This document shows, one piece after another, positions 44,212 through 53,189 of a stretch of 64,000 nucleotides of DNA (position 1 is the first letter of the stretch; the number at the start of each line of letters is the position of its first letter). Below the pieces are notes generated by a model. It was not told the DNA's origin and searched no databases. It was given only the letters and a program-made list of their open reading frames with translations. The position numbers were made by a program, and so were the translations under genes. The DNA is from Bdellovibrionales bacterium (GTDB lineage: Bacteria; Bdellovibrionota; Bdellovibrionia; Bdellovibrionales; JAGQZY01), in the NCBI GenBank assembly GCA_019750295.1, contig JAIEOS010000059.1, positions 42,312 through 106,311 of the forward strand, read 5' to 3'.

Positions 44212-45948
44212 ATGTATCAACTCCGCGATTATCAGCAGCAGGCCGTCGATAGCACGGTGAAATACTTCCGACGGCAGCGAGAGCCGGCGGTGGTGGTACT
44301 CCCGACCGGGGCTGGTAAGAGTTTAGTGATCGCGGAGCTGGCTCGAATCGCCAACGGTCGAGTTTTAGTTTTGGCTCACGTCAAAGAGCTCGTGGAACAG
44401 AATTACGAAAAGTACCGGAGTTATCAGCTAGAAGCGGGAATCTTTTCGGCCAGCCTTGGGAAAAAAGATTGGGATCAAAAAGTGATCTTTGGAAGTGTGC
44501 AATCGGTGGCAAGAGCTCCCGACGACTTCTTTCATGATTTTTCTTTACTTGTGATCGATGAGTGCCATCGGGTCGCGGACGAAGGGTCCACGCAGTATCA
44601 AGAAGTGATCAAAAAACTCTCCGAGAGAAATCCTAAGCTTTGTATTCTGGGTTTAACCGCAACGCCCTATCGGTTGGGCCTAGGTTGGATCTACGAGTAC
44701 GCAGCCAATGGTGAAATCAAAACGACAAAAAAGCGATTTTTTAAACAGTGTGTATTCGAGTTACCGCTGTCTTATATGATTCAAAAAAAGTTTCTTACGA
44801 CGCCCGTCAAAGTCGATATTCCTGTCACTTGCTATGATTTTTCAGAGCTCTCGGATAAGGATCGCGAATTTACAGCGGCGGAAGTGGAAGAAATACTTAA
44901 GAGCCAAAAGCGACTGACTCCGTTTATTATTAAAAATATCATAGACATCACCGAAAGATTTGATCGTAAAGGTGTGATGATCTTTAGCGGTTCCGTGAGG
45001 CACGCCAAAGAAATCATGACCTACTTACCACCGGAAGACGCTCGACTCGTGATCGGTGATACCGATATGGAAGAGCGCGATCAAATTGTGGAGGACTTTA
45101 AGCAACAGAAGTTTAAGTATTTAGTGAATGTGTCGGTCCTCACGACGGGATTTGATGCTCCTCATGTCGACGTCATCGCCATCTTGCGCCCGACGGAATC
45201 GAACAGTCTATACCAGCAGATTGTGGGTCGAGGTTTAAGACTTTCGAGCGAAAAGAAAGATTGTTTTATTTTGGATTACACCGGTATGGGGCACGACATC
45301 TACGCTCCGGAGATTAGCGACAAGCGCCCAGCGAAAGATACTGTTCAAGTGCGAATCCCTTGCCCGGCCTGTGGCTTTGAAAATGATTTTTGGGGGAGAG
45401 TGGATGAATTCGGCGACATTACGGAGCATTTTGGTCGACAGTGTCGCGGGGGAAAAGTGGATCCCGTCACATACAAAGTCACTCCCTGTGGTTTTCGCTT
45501 CCGCTTTAAACTCTGCCATGTGTGTGGATCGGAAAACGATATTACCGCCAGAGCGTGCGAAAAATGTAAAACCGAGTTGATCGATGCCGACGCCAAACTC
45601 AAGCAAGCCAAACTCTCTAAAAATGCTCACGTGATGACACCGGATCGAATCACCTTCGAGGAGCGTAAAGATAAAAATGCAAACCCGTATTTAGAAATTC
45701 GGTACTACGATTACGACGCGAATTATATCAGCGAAGCTCACTTTTTTAGTCATCCTTCGTCGATTAAAAAATTTAATATTAACTTTTTACGATCCCATTT
45801 AAAGCGCCCGGAGCTCGCTATCGAAATCGTAAATCCCAAAGATGTCCTCAAGTATCAGAATCTATTCCGTCTGCCGTCTTTTATCATAGCTCGAAAGCAA
45901 GATAAGTTTTGGAAGATTACGGAAAAAGTGTTTGCGGAAGAGTTATAG
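44212..45948 (+). CDS. radD: RadD/YejH superfamily-2 helicase
   Basis: 578 residues, same length and motif order as E. coli Rad[19 protein letters not shown] (Walker A about 31-37), [60 protein letters not shown], then a zinc region ([12 protein letters not shown] and [10 protein letters not shown] with ACEKC). RadD helps RecA-dependent recombination and DNA-damage tolerance. A stop codon lies just upstream in frame, fixing the ATG. Confidence 0.93.
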   Translation: MYQLRDYQQQAVDSTVKYFRRQREPAVVVLPTGAGKSLVIAELARIANGRVLVLAHVKELVEQNYEKYRSYQLEAGIFSASLGKKDWDQKVIFGSVQSVARAPDDFFHDFSLLVIDECHRVADEGSTQYQEVIKKLSERNPKLCILGLTATPYRLGLGWIYEYAANGEIKTTKKRFFKQCVFELPLSYMIQKKFLTTPVKVDIPVTCYDFSELSDKDREFTAAEVEEILKSQKRLTPFIIKNIIDITERFDRKGVMIFSGSVRHAKEIMTYLPPEDARLVIGDTDMEERDQIVEDFKQQKFKYLVNVSVLTTGFDAPHVDVIAILRPTESNSLYQQIVGRGLRLSSEKKDCFILDYTGMGHDIYAPEISDKRPAKDTVQVRIPCPACGFENDFWGRVDEFGDITEHFGRQCRGGKVDPVTYKVTPCGFRFRFKLCHVCGSENDITARACEKCKTELIDADAKLKQAKLSKNAHVMTPDRITFEERKDKNANPYLEIRYYDYDANYISEAHFFSHPSSIKKFNINFLRSHLKRPELAIEIVNPKDVLKYQNLFRLPSFIIARKQDKFWKITEKVFAEEL

Positions 45949-46006
45949 GAGCGGGTGGGTCAATTCGCCCACCACGTCCCTGCATGCCACATGATTATTC
46001 AACGGT

Positions 46007-46357
46007 TTATTCTTCTTTAGCGAGGATCGGCGCTGGCCGATGTCTGCTATCGATGCGCTTATCGTGGATTTTGCCAAGTACAGTCATCAGTTTATCGAGA
46101 GAACCCTCGATGGCTTCCTTGATCGTCGGAGCATCATGGTGAACGGCGACATGCTGCCCCCCCTTGGGATGCGCATCGATCTTACAGCGTTTATCGTTGC
46201 CGCCGCCTTTACTTCCGTTCTCATCGCTCAGGTGAACTTCAACGCGCGTCAACCATTCGCTGAACTCGCCGATAGCGTCTTCTACCAGCGCCTCAACAGA
46301 TTGCGCCACATCTTCGCGACCTTGAATATGTTTATCGGTGTGAATTGTAATTAGCAC
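46007..46357 (-). CDS. HPF/RaiA-like ribosome-associated protein
   Basis: 116 residues from a GTG at 46357, with AAGGAGG at 5 nt; an upstream in-frame ATG would place the Shine-Dalgarno inside the gene. It contains VEVHLSDENGSKGGGNDKRC, KGGQHVAVHHDAPTIKEAIEG and an amphipathic helix, the HPF/RaiA fold pattern. It may bind and silence ribosomes in stress. It converges with radD, where a G/C hairpin without T run (45954-45973) lies between the stops. Confidence 0.78.
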   Translation of the reverse strand: MLITIHTDKHIQGREDVAQSVEALVEDAIGEFSEWLTRVEVHLSDENGSKGGGNDKRCKIDAHPKGGQHVAVHHDAPTIKEAIEGSLDKLMTVLGKIHDKRIDSRHRPAPILAKEE

Positions 46358-46547
46358 TAGGGCCTCCTTGATAGTTCTAGAATAATGCAAAACTGAGTCC
46401 AGGGGCATTCGATTCGGTCAAAGAGCTCGACCTTTCAGAGGGTTTGCTTCAACGCACTCCTATTTCAGTCCGATGCAGAAAAGAATTTCTTGACTGGCTT
46501 CTTGAATCGTATCCAGCGCCTTTGGTATTCGAAGGATTTAGAATATT

Positions 46548-47054
46548 TTAATAGAGGGCTGTAATTTGGTAATCGAAGAGCTTGTTGTTAATCTTGATTT
46601 CAAAAGTATCACCGACGCGTTTTCCGACGAGCGATTGACCCACAACTGAATCGGTGGTGATGATGTGATAATCCGAAGAATGTAAAGAAAGCTTAGTCCC
46701 CCCAGCTCCAGGTAAGATAAAAAAGTTTTTCTCAGTTTCTTCATTAATACGGACTTGAACCAGCGCGGTCAAACTGATGGGATCGCCGCTTTTAAAATTT
46801 CGAGGATCGAGTTGGCTGAGCTTGTGAAGCACGACTTTAAATTCATCGGCACGCTTCGCTTGAGCGCCTGCAAGATAAGAGGCCTCGAGCCCGCGCGTGT
46901 CGTATTTATTCTCGGCCTTAGATTCTTCAGTGGTGGCAGCGTCTTTAGCAATATGCGCAGTGAGCATCAGCGCATCCAAATCTGCTTGAAGCTGTTTCAG
47001 TAAAAGCGATACGAGTTGGCGTTTAAGTTCCGGCGGATCCAGTGGCGATTTCAC
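46548..47054 (-). CDS. GreA/GreB-like transcript cleavage factor
   Basis: 168 residues. An N-terminal helical hairpin (about 1-80, including KAENKYDTRGLEASYLAGAQ) and a C-terminal FKBP-like domain (HIITTDSVVGQSLVGKRVGDTFEI) match the GreA/GreB family layout, but the hairpin is divergent and the acidic tip residues are not certain. Gre factors act in the RNA polymerase secondary channel. The 46358-46547 gap holds nothing recognised. Confidence 0.72.
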   Translation of the reverse strand: MKSPLDPPELKRQLVSLLLKQLQADLDALMLTAHIAKDAATTEESKAENKYDTRGLEASYLAGAQAKRADEFKVVLHKLSQLDPRNFKSGDPISLTALVQVRINEETEKNFFILPGAGGTKLSLHSSDYHIITTDSVVGQSLVGKRVGDTFEIKINNKLFDYQITALY

Positions 47055-47144
47055 AGGGTGGTTTCTCCTGCGAAAACAATAATACTAAGCCTAAGATTTC
47101 AAAAGGGACGCCGCCCAAATCAAAAAGCGAACGCGCCTTTTGAT

Positions 47145-48782
47145 TTATGTCTCTAAATTCGCTTGTCGATGAATACTTTCCAAGAGATCTGTTAGATTTT
47201 TTCGATGGATGGGTTTTGTCAGAAAATGGGAAAAACCCGATTGCGTTGCACGCTCGCCTTCGTCTTTCATCGCATGGGCGGTGAGCGCCACCACTGGGAC
47301 CTTGAATCCCCGGCTCCTGAGCGCTCTGACAGCCTGATGCCCATCCATGATCGGCATCTGAATATCCATCAGTACCACACCAAAGTCTTTCGCGAGCGCC
47401 ATGTCTACGCCTTCGGCACCATTATTGGCGAGCGCGATTTTGGCGCCGGTTTTTTCGAGCATTTTTTGAATCAGATACTGATTGTCTGGAGAATCCTCGA
47501 CAAGGAGCACCTCGAAGTCTTGAAGGTTAGGGTAAATTGGTTCAGTTAGGATTGGGGGAGGACTGACTTTTGCCGTTTGAAGTGGAACGAGTTGCGCTGC
47601 GACGGGAACACTCACCGGAAACTCAACCTTGAACTCGCTCCCGCAACCAATCTTGCTGTGAGTGAGAGTAAAGTCACCGCCTAAGGCTTGGCTTAATTTT
47701 TTAGAGAGGATGAGGCCAAGGCCCGTCCCGCCAAATTTTCGCGTCGTCGATGAGTCTGCTTGCGAAAAAGCCTTAAATAACAATTTTCTTTGTTCTTCAG
47801 TAATGCCTCGTCCCGTGTCGGTGATCTTAAATTCAATATGATTGGGAGTGTAGATGAGTCGGAGTTCGACTCGTCCTCGTTCTGTAAATTTGATCGCATT
47901 TCCGACGACATTACTTAAAATCTGGCGAATGCGCGTGGGATCCGAGAGAATAAATTCAGGCAGTGGTGTTTCAGAGAGAAACTCGAAAACGATTCCCTTT
48001 TCGCGCGCTTTCATCCCCGTTAACGAAGAAAAATCTGCCAGAAATTCTATAAGATTAAATTCGACAGTCTCAATCTCCATCTTACCAGATTCAACTTTCG
48101 TTAAATCTAAGATGTCATCGATGACCCTTAGTAGGTGTTGAGAGTTGCGTTCGATAATCGAAAGAAAATTTGAGACCTCAGGATCTTGAACCACTTTCGA
48201 ATCTTTGATTAAACTCACAAAGCCCATGATAGCTCCCAAGGGAGTGCGAATTTCGTGAGACATATTCGCCAAAAAAGCGGACTTGGCTTGACTGGCGCGT
48301 TCGGCTTCGACCCGCGTCGCCTCAATTTCGGCCGTCTGCTGCGTTTGCCGTTGCGCTTCGATCTCAATGTAGCGAATGGCGGCTTTACTGATGCTGAGAT
48401 CTACAAATTCGTGGTAGATCTTTCGGGTTTCAATCTCGATCAGGCCCTGATCTTCAATGGACTCGAGAATAGTCACTCGGAGTAAATGATACTCAGCGAT
48501 CACTTGGTCAAGGGTGTATTCAGGTTGGCTTGCGCGGTCCTCGGCGTGTTCGTTGGCCACATCCGTATTGGTTTGGACTGAGTCTTCAGGGCGAACGCTG
48601 TGGAGAGTTGCTACCAGCCGATCCATAAACTGAGGAAGAGAGTCGAGGAGCGCGAGTTTTGTTTGAACTTTGGCGGCTTCCACTCGCTGGCGGGCCCGCA
48701 TTTCCCAGTCTTCGAAAATTTCGGATTTGGCTTTTGCAAGATAAGCAGCCACATCCTGCCGTGATAGATTCTTTGTAAACAT
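47145..48782 (-). CDS. hybrid sensor histidine kinase with receiver domain
   Basis: 545 residues, no membrane segment. The N-terminal 150 residues resemble an RsbRD-N/RsbR-like sensor (AEDRASQPEYTLDQVIAEYHLLR); a coiled coil leads to HisKA with H176 (MSHEIRTP); the HATPase domain has VGNAIKFTERG, DTGRGI and GGTGLGL; the C-terminal receiver holds the phosphoryl Asp near D473 (VLMDIQMPIMDG), with the conserved Lys in FLTKP. A cytoplasmic stress-type phosphorelay is likely. No cognate regulator lies beside it. Confidence 0.9.
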   Translation of the reverse strand: MFTKNLSRQDVAAYLAKAKSEIFEDWEMRARQRVEAAKVQTKLALLDSLPQFMDRLVATLHSVRPEDSVQTNTDVANEHAEDRASQPEYTLDQVIAEYHLLRVTILESIEDQGLIEIETRKIYHEFVDLSISKAAIRYIEIEAQRQTQQTAEIEATRVEAERASQAKSAFLANMSHEIRTPLGAIMGFVSLIKDSKVVQDPEVSNFLSIIERNSQHLLRVIDDILDLTKVESGKMEIETVEFNLIEFLADFSSLTGMKAREKGIVFEFLSETPLPEFILSDPTRIRQILSNVVGNAIKFTERGRVELRLIYTPNHIEFKITDTGRGITEEQRKLLFKAFSQADSSTTRKFGGTGLGLILSKKLSQALGGDFTLTHSKIGCGSEFKVEFPVSVPVAAQLVPLQTAKVSPPPILTEPIYPNLQDFEVLLVEDSPDNQYLIQKMLEKTGAKIALANNGAEGVDMALAKDFGVVLMDIQMPIMDGHQAVRALRSRGFKVPVVALTAHAMKDEGERATQSGFSHFLTKPIHRKNLTDLLESIHRQANLET

Positions 48783-48970
48783 TGAGATCTAGTCCTTACA
48801 GGAGTGTGACAGGATTTACAGGCGAAGTTCAGCTTCTATGAAGGACACTAGCGGAGTGGGGTAGCCCTGTCATGGGAAGATTTAGATTATTTAAGGGGCC
48901 TGGGTGCTACTCAGGTTCGTGGACCTTGTCATCTCGTCGGAGCTCTCTTAGACTACGATTATGCATAAAT

Positions 48971-49153
48971 ATGGAATTTCAGGTGGGAGCTTACAACTGC
49001 GCCGCATCTGTTTACGGAGTTCAGCTCGGTCTCTTTAACGTCACCGATCATCTTCATGGATTGCAGATCGGCCTTCTGAATATTTCTCACAAAAACGGTT
49101 TGCTCTTCTTCCCCATTATCAATTCGGGATTTAGGCCATTTCAGCGGCCATAA
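48971..49153 (+). pseudogene. probable remnant of an LA_2272-like surface-repeat gene
   Basis: About 60 residues with two repeats of the pattern GVQLGLFNVTDHLHGLQIGLLN followed by SGF, which looks like the C-terminus of LA_2272-type surface-repeat proteins. The expected N-terminal repeats and signal peptide are absent: the upstream 180 nt carry no matching frame, and no Shine-Dalgarno precedes the ATG. So this is either a decayed fragment or a very short derivative. Confidence 0.4.
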
Positions 49154-49184
49154 ATTTTTTTTAGGTCGCGTCCTTGACATTTTT

Positions 49185-49231
49185 TTTACCGGTCCCAGGT
49201 TTTTGGTATAACCGTTGATACGAGATCAACG
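49185..49231 (+). promoter_or_regulatory. hsp20 promoter region with 7-bp dyad
   Basis: TTTACC (49185-49190), 16 nt, TATAAC (49207-49212); the expected transcript start falls inside the exact dyad CGTTGAT-acgag-ATCAACG (49213-49231). This is not a CIRCE element, so another repressor or an RNA hairpin is implied. Confidence 0.5.
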
Positions 49232-49260
49232 ATAACCATTAACCCAATAGGAGGTCCAAA

Positions 49261-49803
49261 ATGAGAATGTTAAGTCCAATTTCCACAACGTGGTCATGGC
49301 CACGTCGCAGTTTGTCTCCCATTCAGATGGGGGATGCGTTTGAAGAGTTTGATCAAATTGTCGAAAGTTTTCTTCGACCCACGTTGGCGACCAGCCACAA
49401 TTTTCAGCCGAGCTGTGATGTCAGCGAAACGAAAGATCACTACTTGATCAGCTTTGATATGCCCGGTGTTAAAAAGGAAGACGTAAAGATCGAAGTGAAA
49501 AGAAATCAATTGTTCGTTTCGGGCGAGCGTCATCGTGCCACCAAAGAAGAGGACGAGACTACTCTCCGTCACGAGAGATCCTATGGCCGTTTTGAGCGCA
49601 GTTTTACACTTCCTGAATCTGTTGCGGCCGATAAGATTGAAGCTCACTACGAAAACGGCGTTTTAAACGTAGCCTTGCCAAAAGCGGAGATTGCGCAGGG
49701 GAGAACTATTCCGATTCAAACGGGAAAATCGGGATTTTTGAGCCAGCTCCTAGGATCTAAAAAGGATTCTTCTCCCGAAATGAAAGACGTGAAGCACTCC
49801 TAG
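49261..49803 (+). CDS. Hsp20/alpha-crystallin small heat-shock protein
   Basis: 180 residues with AGGAGG at 6 nt. The alpha-crystallin domain lies at about 55-145 (PSCDVSETKDHYLISFDMPGVKKEDVKIEV and a late A-x-x-x-N-G-V-L strand, YENGVLNVALPK). The N-terminal arm and a C-terminal tail with the TIPIQ pattern (I-x-I motif) are present. It is a holdase that binds unfolding proteins. A strong terminator follows. Confidence 0.93.
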   Translation: MRMLSPISTTWSWPRRSLSPIQMGDAFEEFDQIVESFLRPTLATSHNFQPSCDVSETKDHYLISFDMPGVKKEDVKIEVKRNQLFVSGERHRATKEEDETTLRHERSYGRFERSFTLPESVAADKIEAHYENGVLNVALPKAEIAQGRTIPIQTGKSGFLSQLLGSKKDSSPEMKDVKHS

Positions 49804-49818
49804 TGCTGGGGGTTGGAG

Positions 49819-49856
49819 ATCGTGGCTGCCCTTGCGGCGCAGCCACGATATTTTTT
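49819..49856 (+). terminator. strong terminator of hsp20
   Basis: ATCGTGGCTGC and GCAGCCACGAT form an 11-bp perfect stem with a 9-nt loop, followed by ATTTTTTG. Confidence 0.92.
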
Positions 49857-49976
49857 GTTTATAATCCAAAGTCTAGATTTGAAAATGAGCAAAATTTTCC
49901 AATCTTGACATTTTAAGAGCCATTTCCAAAATAAAAAAGAAGAGTGCAAAAGCTCTCATAAATAAAGGAGGTATTT

Positions 49977-50291
49977 ATGATGAACGATCTTCAATTTGAG
50001 TTTTTGGGATTTAAGCCAGATGACGAAGTGAAAGATTTCGTTTGGTTCGTCGGGGATAAATTGCACTGGAATGCGCCCAGTGACTCGACGACGAAGATTG
50101 CAGTTCGTAAAACAAAAAAAGCCATAGAAGTTTCTTGTCGAATTGTTTCCCAGGCAGGAACATTTGTGGCAGATGCCATAAGCGATAGTCCTTTTAAAGC
50201 TCTTCAGCAGGTTGAAAAAACAATTCGGAATCAGTTGGAAACTTGGGGGCGAGTCCGCTTTAAGGATTCCACTTTCTCCTTCGACCAATGA
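49977..50291 (+). CDS. small protein with HPF-like C-terminal pattern
   Basis: 104 residues, AAGGAGG Shine-Dalgarno at 6 nt. The second half (VSCRIVSQAGTFVADAISDSPFKALQQVEKTIRNQLETWG) follows the strand-loop-helix order of ribosome-hibernation proteins, in which alternating beta strands lead to an amphipathic helix with a conserved Q-L end. The first half is less clear. TTGACA (49905-49910) lies upstream, with a weak -10. If the match is real, the window has two such proteins. It is followed after 7 nt by an SDR gene. Confidence 0.5.
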   Translation: MMNDLQFEFLGFKPDDEVKDFVWFVGDKLHWNAPSDSTTKIAVRKTKKAIEVSCRIVSQAGTFVADAISDSPFKALQQVEKTIRNQLETWGRVRFKDSTFSFDQ

Positions 50292-50298
50292 GGCTCCA

Positions 50299-51300
50299 AT
50301 GCGTCAACGTGTGGTGTTGATCACTGGAGCGAGCACCGGCTTGGGTTTAGCACTTGTGCAGGAACTCCTTCAGTCCAAAAATTATCACGTGATAGCGACG
50401 GCGAGAAGGTCTTCTTTGGAGAGATTCAAGGAGGCGGGAATCGTGGAGGGTGAAAATCTTTGGATCCGCCCCCTCGACGTTTTAAATAAATCGGAAAGAG
50501 ACAGCGTACTCACCGAAGCTACGGAAAAACTGGGTGGCATTGATGTCCTTGTGAACAATGCGGGCTACTGTTTAAGAAGCGTTGTGGAGCAAGTTAACGA
50601 GACGGAGCGCCTTCAGCAGATCGACACCAACTTTAGAGCTCCGATGGCGTTGATCCGAGGGGTCCTTCCTCATATGAGAAAAAAGCGATCGGGTCACATT
50701 ATTAATCTTTCCTCTGTGGCTGGAATGATGGCGATGCCAACCATGTCGATTTACAGTGCCTCGAAGTTTGCTCTCGAGGGAGCCACCGAAGCTCTATGGT
50801 ACGAGGTTCGTCCCTGGAAAATTAAAGTTTGCCTGATTCAACCTGGATTTATAAATTCGGATTCGTTTAAGAATGTCCAGTTTTCACGAGAAAGTCGTAA
50901 ATCCATTCAGGATAAAAATAATCCCTACTATTATCATTACAGCTCGATGGCGCCATTTATCGCCAAACTCATGAAGCTTTCACCGGCAACTCCAGCATCC
51001 ATTGCTAAGAAGATTCGAAAGGTGATGGAAAGTTCCAATCCTCCGCTCCGTGTGCCGGTCACGATTGATGCTTATTTTTTTGGACTGCTTCGCAAAATTT
51101 TACCCCATCGGATTTATTTGAGTTTGATGTACTATTCTCTGCCGCGAATTTTTCGTTGGGGCGAAGACGATCACTACTACATGGATGCGGAGTACGAGCG
51201 TAATGAAATGTTAAAATCAAAGTGGAACCCGCAACACGATTTTTCCGAAGACGATCAGGATTCGCACGTTCCCCATTTCGATTTGACTCTCAGGGGTTGA
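50299..51300 (+). CDS. SDR family oxidoreductase (paralog B)
   Basis: 333 residues from the ATG with GAGG at 6 nt, just after the preceding stop. TGASTGLG (about 9-16), NNAGY, LSSVAGM, and the catalytic YSASK. Its C-terminal part (PFIAKLMKLSPATPASIA then FGLLRKILPHRIYLSLMYYSLPR) matches paralog A at 38496-39416. It has an extra acidic tail ending DFSEDDQDSHVPHFDLTLRG. Substrate unknown. Confidence 0.85.
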   Translation: MRQRVVLITGASTGLGLALVQELLQSKNYHVIATARRSSLERFKEAGIVEGENLWIRPLDVLNKSERDSVLTEATEKLGGIDVLVNNAGYCLRSVVEQVNETERLQQIDTNFRAPMALIRGVLPHMRKKRSGHIINLSSVAGMMAMPTMSIYSASKFALEGATEALWYEVRPWKIKVCLIQPGFINSDSFKNVQFSRESRKSIQDKNNPYYYHYSSMAPFIAKLMKLSPATPASIAKKIRKVMESSNPPLRVPVTIDAYFFGLLRKILPHRIYLSLMYYSLPRIFRWGEDDHYYMDAEYERNEMLKSKWNPQHDFSEDDQDSHVPHFDLTLRG

Positions 51301-51345
51301 TCTTCTCGCAAGCAATGCTATGGTGGGTGACTGCGAGGAGAAACG

Positions 51346-52278
51346 ATGGGACATTTAAAAAACGGGCAGTGGCACAATGACGAAGTCGCAACCAGTGGAG
51401 TGGGTGGAGCGTTTGAGCGTGAGGCCTCTGTATTTCGCGACCAGATTTCCGAGGATCACGAAAAGTTTAAGCCCGAAGCCGATCGCTATCATCTGTCTGT
51501 GAGTTTGGCGTGTCCTTGGGCTCATCGCACCCTGATCACACGTCATCTTAAAAAACTGCAAGATTTTATTAGTGTCAGTGTAGTGCATCCGGAGATGCTG
51601 GAGAACAGCTGGGAATTTCGAAAAGATTTCGACGGTTCCACCGGTGACACTTTATATAATAGCAAATATCTCTACAATATTTATCAAAGGCACGATCCCA
51701 AGGTCACAACCAAAGTCACAGTGCCGATTCTTTGGGATAAGAAGACCGAATCCATTGTTAATAATGAGTCTTCAGAGATTCTTCGCATTTTTAATACGGC
51801 TTTCGAAAAACTCAGTCCCACTCAAATTGATCTCTACCCTGAAGCCCTGCGCTCCGAGATTGATCAAATGAATGAAGTCACTTACGAGCCCGTCAACAAT
51901 GGGGTTTATAAATCGGGATTTGCAAAGAAACAAAAAGCCTACGAAGACGCCTGCAGTAAATTGTTTAAAACTCTCGATCAAATCGAAGCTCATTTAGAAA
52001 AGCGGCAATATTTAGTGGGGAGTCAGCTGACGGAGGCCGACATTCGACTTCTCACGACGCTTATTCGCTTTGATAGCGTTTACTACGTCCACTTTAAATG
52101 TAATGTGAAAAAAATCTCCGAATATAAAAATCTTTCGGCCTACCTCCAACGGTTTATGGAGATGGACGCCGTCAAGTCGACAACGAATATGAAGCAGATC
52201 AAACACCACTACTATTATTCCCACGATTTTATAAATCCTTACCGAATCGTTCCTATCGGGCCTTCATCCATGATGTGA
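51346..52278 (+). CDS. yqjG: glutathionyl-hydroquinone reductase (YqjG/ECM4 type)
   Basis: 310 residues with a GAGGAG Shine-Dalgarno. The catalytic Cys motif is SLACPWAHRT (C56), as in xi-class glutathione transferases; ENSWEFRKDFDGSTGDTLYNSKYLYNIY is a typical downstream block. The enzyme removes glutathione from glutathionyl-hydroquinones, supporting quinone detoxification. It converges with hxlR, whose operon encodes related functions. Confidence 0.9.
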   Translation: MGHLKNGQWHNDEVATSGVGGAFEREASVFRDQISEDHEKFKPEADRYHLSVSLACPWAHRTLITRHLKKLQDFISVSVVHPEMLENSWEFRKDFDGSTGDTLYNSKYLYNIYQRHDPKVTTKVTVPILWDKKTESIVNNESSEILRIFNTAFEKLSPTQIDLYPEALRSEIDQMNEVTYEPVNNGVYKSGFAKKQKAYEDACSKLFKTLDQIEAHLEKRQYLVGSQLTEADIRLLTTLIRFDSVYYVHFKCNVKKISEYKNLSAYLQRFMEMDAVKSTTNMKQIKHHYYYSHDFINPYRIVPIGPSSMM

Positions 52279-52285
52279 ACTGGCT

Positions 52286-52615
52286 CTAAGCAGAAGTATT
52301 GGCTTTTCCCCAATCTCGGAGTTCCTCGAGGACGGGTCGTAGGGAATTTCCTTTTTTTGTCAGTTGGTACTCGTATCGCGGCGGGTTCTCGGAGTAAATG
52401 ACTCTTTCGATAATATTGAATTGAACCAATTTTTTTAAACGATTGGAGAGGATGTTGGGGGAAATACCTTGGAGCGAATTTTGAAGCTCTTGGTTTTTCT
52501 TAGGGCCATCCAGAAAAAGATCGCGGAGGATCAAAATGGTCCATCTATCACCAATAATTTCTAAACTTCGCGCCACCGGGCAGTTAAGCCCCCGAACGAT
52601 CACTTTACTACTCAT
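52286..52615 (-). CDS. HxlR family regulator with redox-sensor Cys
   Basis: 109 residues of winged HTH, including NCPVARSLEIIGDRWTILILRDLFLDG and ISPNILSNRLKKL. The N-terminal C12 occupies the place of the sensing Cys in YodB/HypR-type quinone- and electrophile-responsive members. It is divergent from the ABM-like gene and a 29-bp dyad lies in the shared intergenic region. Confidence 0.88.
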   Translation of the reverse strand: MSSKVIVRGLNCPVARSLEIIGDRWTILILRDLFLDGPKKNQELQNSLQGISPNILSNRLKKLVQFNIIERVIYSENPPRYEYQLTKKGNSLRPVLEELRDWGKANTSA

Positions 52616-52638
52616 AGCCTTATTTTAGCACAATATTT

Positions 52639-52686
52639 ATTAAATCGATAGTAACTATTGATTTAATAGTGACCTCCTGATATTCT
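52639..52686 (+). promoter_or_regulatory. HxlR operator and promoter of the ABM-like gene
   Basis: ATTAAATCGATAGT and ACTATTGATTTAAT flank a single A; 13 of 14 positions pair (52639-52667). The 3' arm covers the TTGATT -35 (52658-52663); 17 nt later TATTCT (52681-52686) is the -10. The transcript would start near 52693, so the mRNA is leaderless. Confidence 0.7.
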
Positions 52687-52693
52687 TTTATCC

Positions 52694-53176
52694 ATGAAAC
52701 ATTTTATCTTTTTAATTTTGGGTCTTTGGACCTTGTTGGGTTTTGCTATATCCCGGCCCATGTCCGGTCCTGGATATGATAGCTCTGCGGAAACTCTCAA
52801 AGGAGATCTCAATCGTGATGTTTATGTCGCTATCACCAATGCCTACGTCATCCGCTCCAAGAGATCTCTATTTGATCGAAAAACCCAGGAGATCTACAAA
52901 AATTTAGAGCAAAACATGGGCTATCTGGTGGGCTCTATTCGTCTCCGTCTGCTGGGGGAAGAGGTGTGGACCTATACAGTTTGGGAAAGCAAGGAGGCCT
53001 TAGACCAATTTGCCAACTCTCGCCAGCACGTCGATGCGATGTACACCTCTGATTCCGCCATTCGACAGATGCGATCCTTGGTTTTTAAGGTCAAGGCCAG
53101 TGAGATTCCATTAAGCTGGAGTCAAATCGAAGAGATCATTCAAAAAGAAAAGATGAAAGAATACAAACCCCTTTAA
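52694..53176 (+). CDS. membrane-anchored ABM-like (dimeric alpha-beta barrel) protein
   Basis: 160 residues with an N-terminal hydrophobic anchor or signal (about 3-20). The rest has the strand-helix pattern of antibiotic-biosynthesis-monooxygenase-type proteins (VYVAITNAYVIRSKRSLFDRKT, then WTYTVWESKEALDQFANSRQHVDAM). Such domains include quinol monooxygenases. It heads a two-gene operon with the MAPEG gene, under the HxlR operator. No Shine-Dalgarno; leaderless start predicted. Confidence 0.65.
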   Translation: MKHFIFLILGLWTLLGFAISRPMSGPGYDSSAETLKGDLNRDVYVAITNAYVIRSKRSLFDRKTQEIYKNLEQNMGYLVGSIRLRLLGEEVWTYTVWESKEALDQFANSRQHVDAMYTSDSAIRQMRSLVFKVKASEIPLSWSQIEEIIQKEKMKEYKPL

Positions 53177-53189
53177 AGAAACAAATACT

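Noticed and set aside
45954..45973. GGTGGG/CCCACC hairpin after radD as a terminator
   Set aside because: The stem is followed by no T run, so it was not listed as a terminator.
49172..49231. TTGACA at 49174 as the -35 of the hsp20 promoter, or a CIRCE element
   Set aside because: The distance to TATAAC is 27 nt, too long for a promoter; the dyad sequence is unlike CIRCE.
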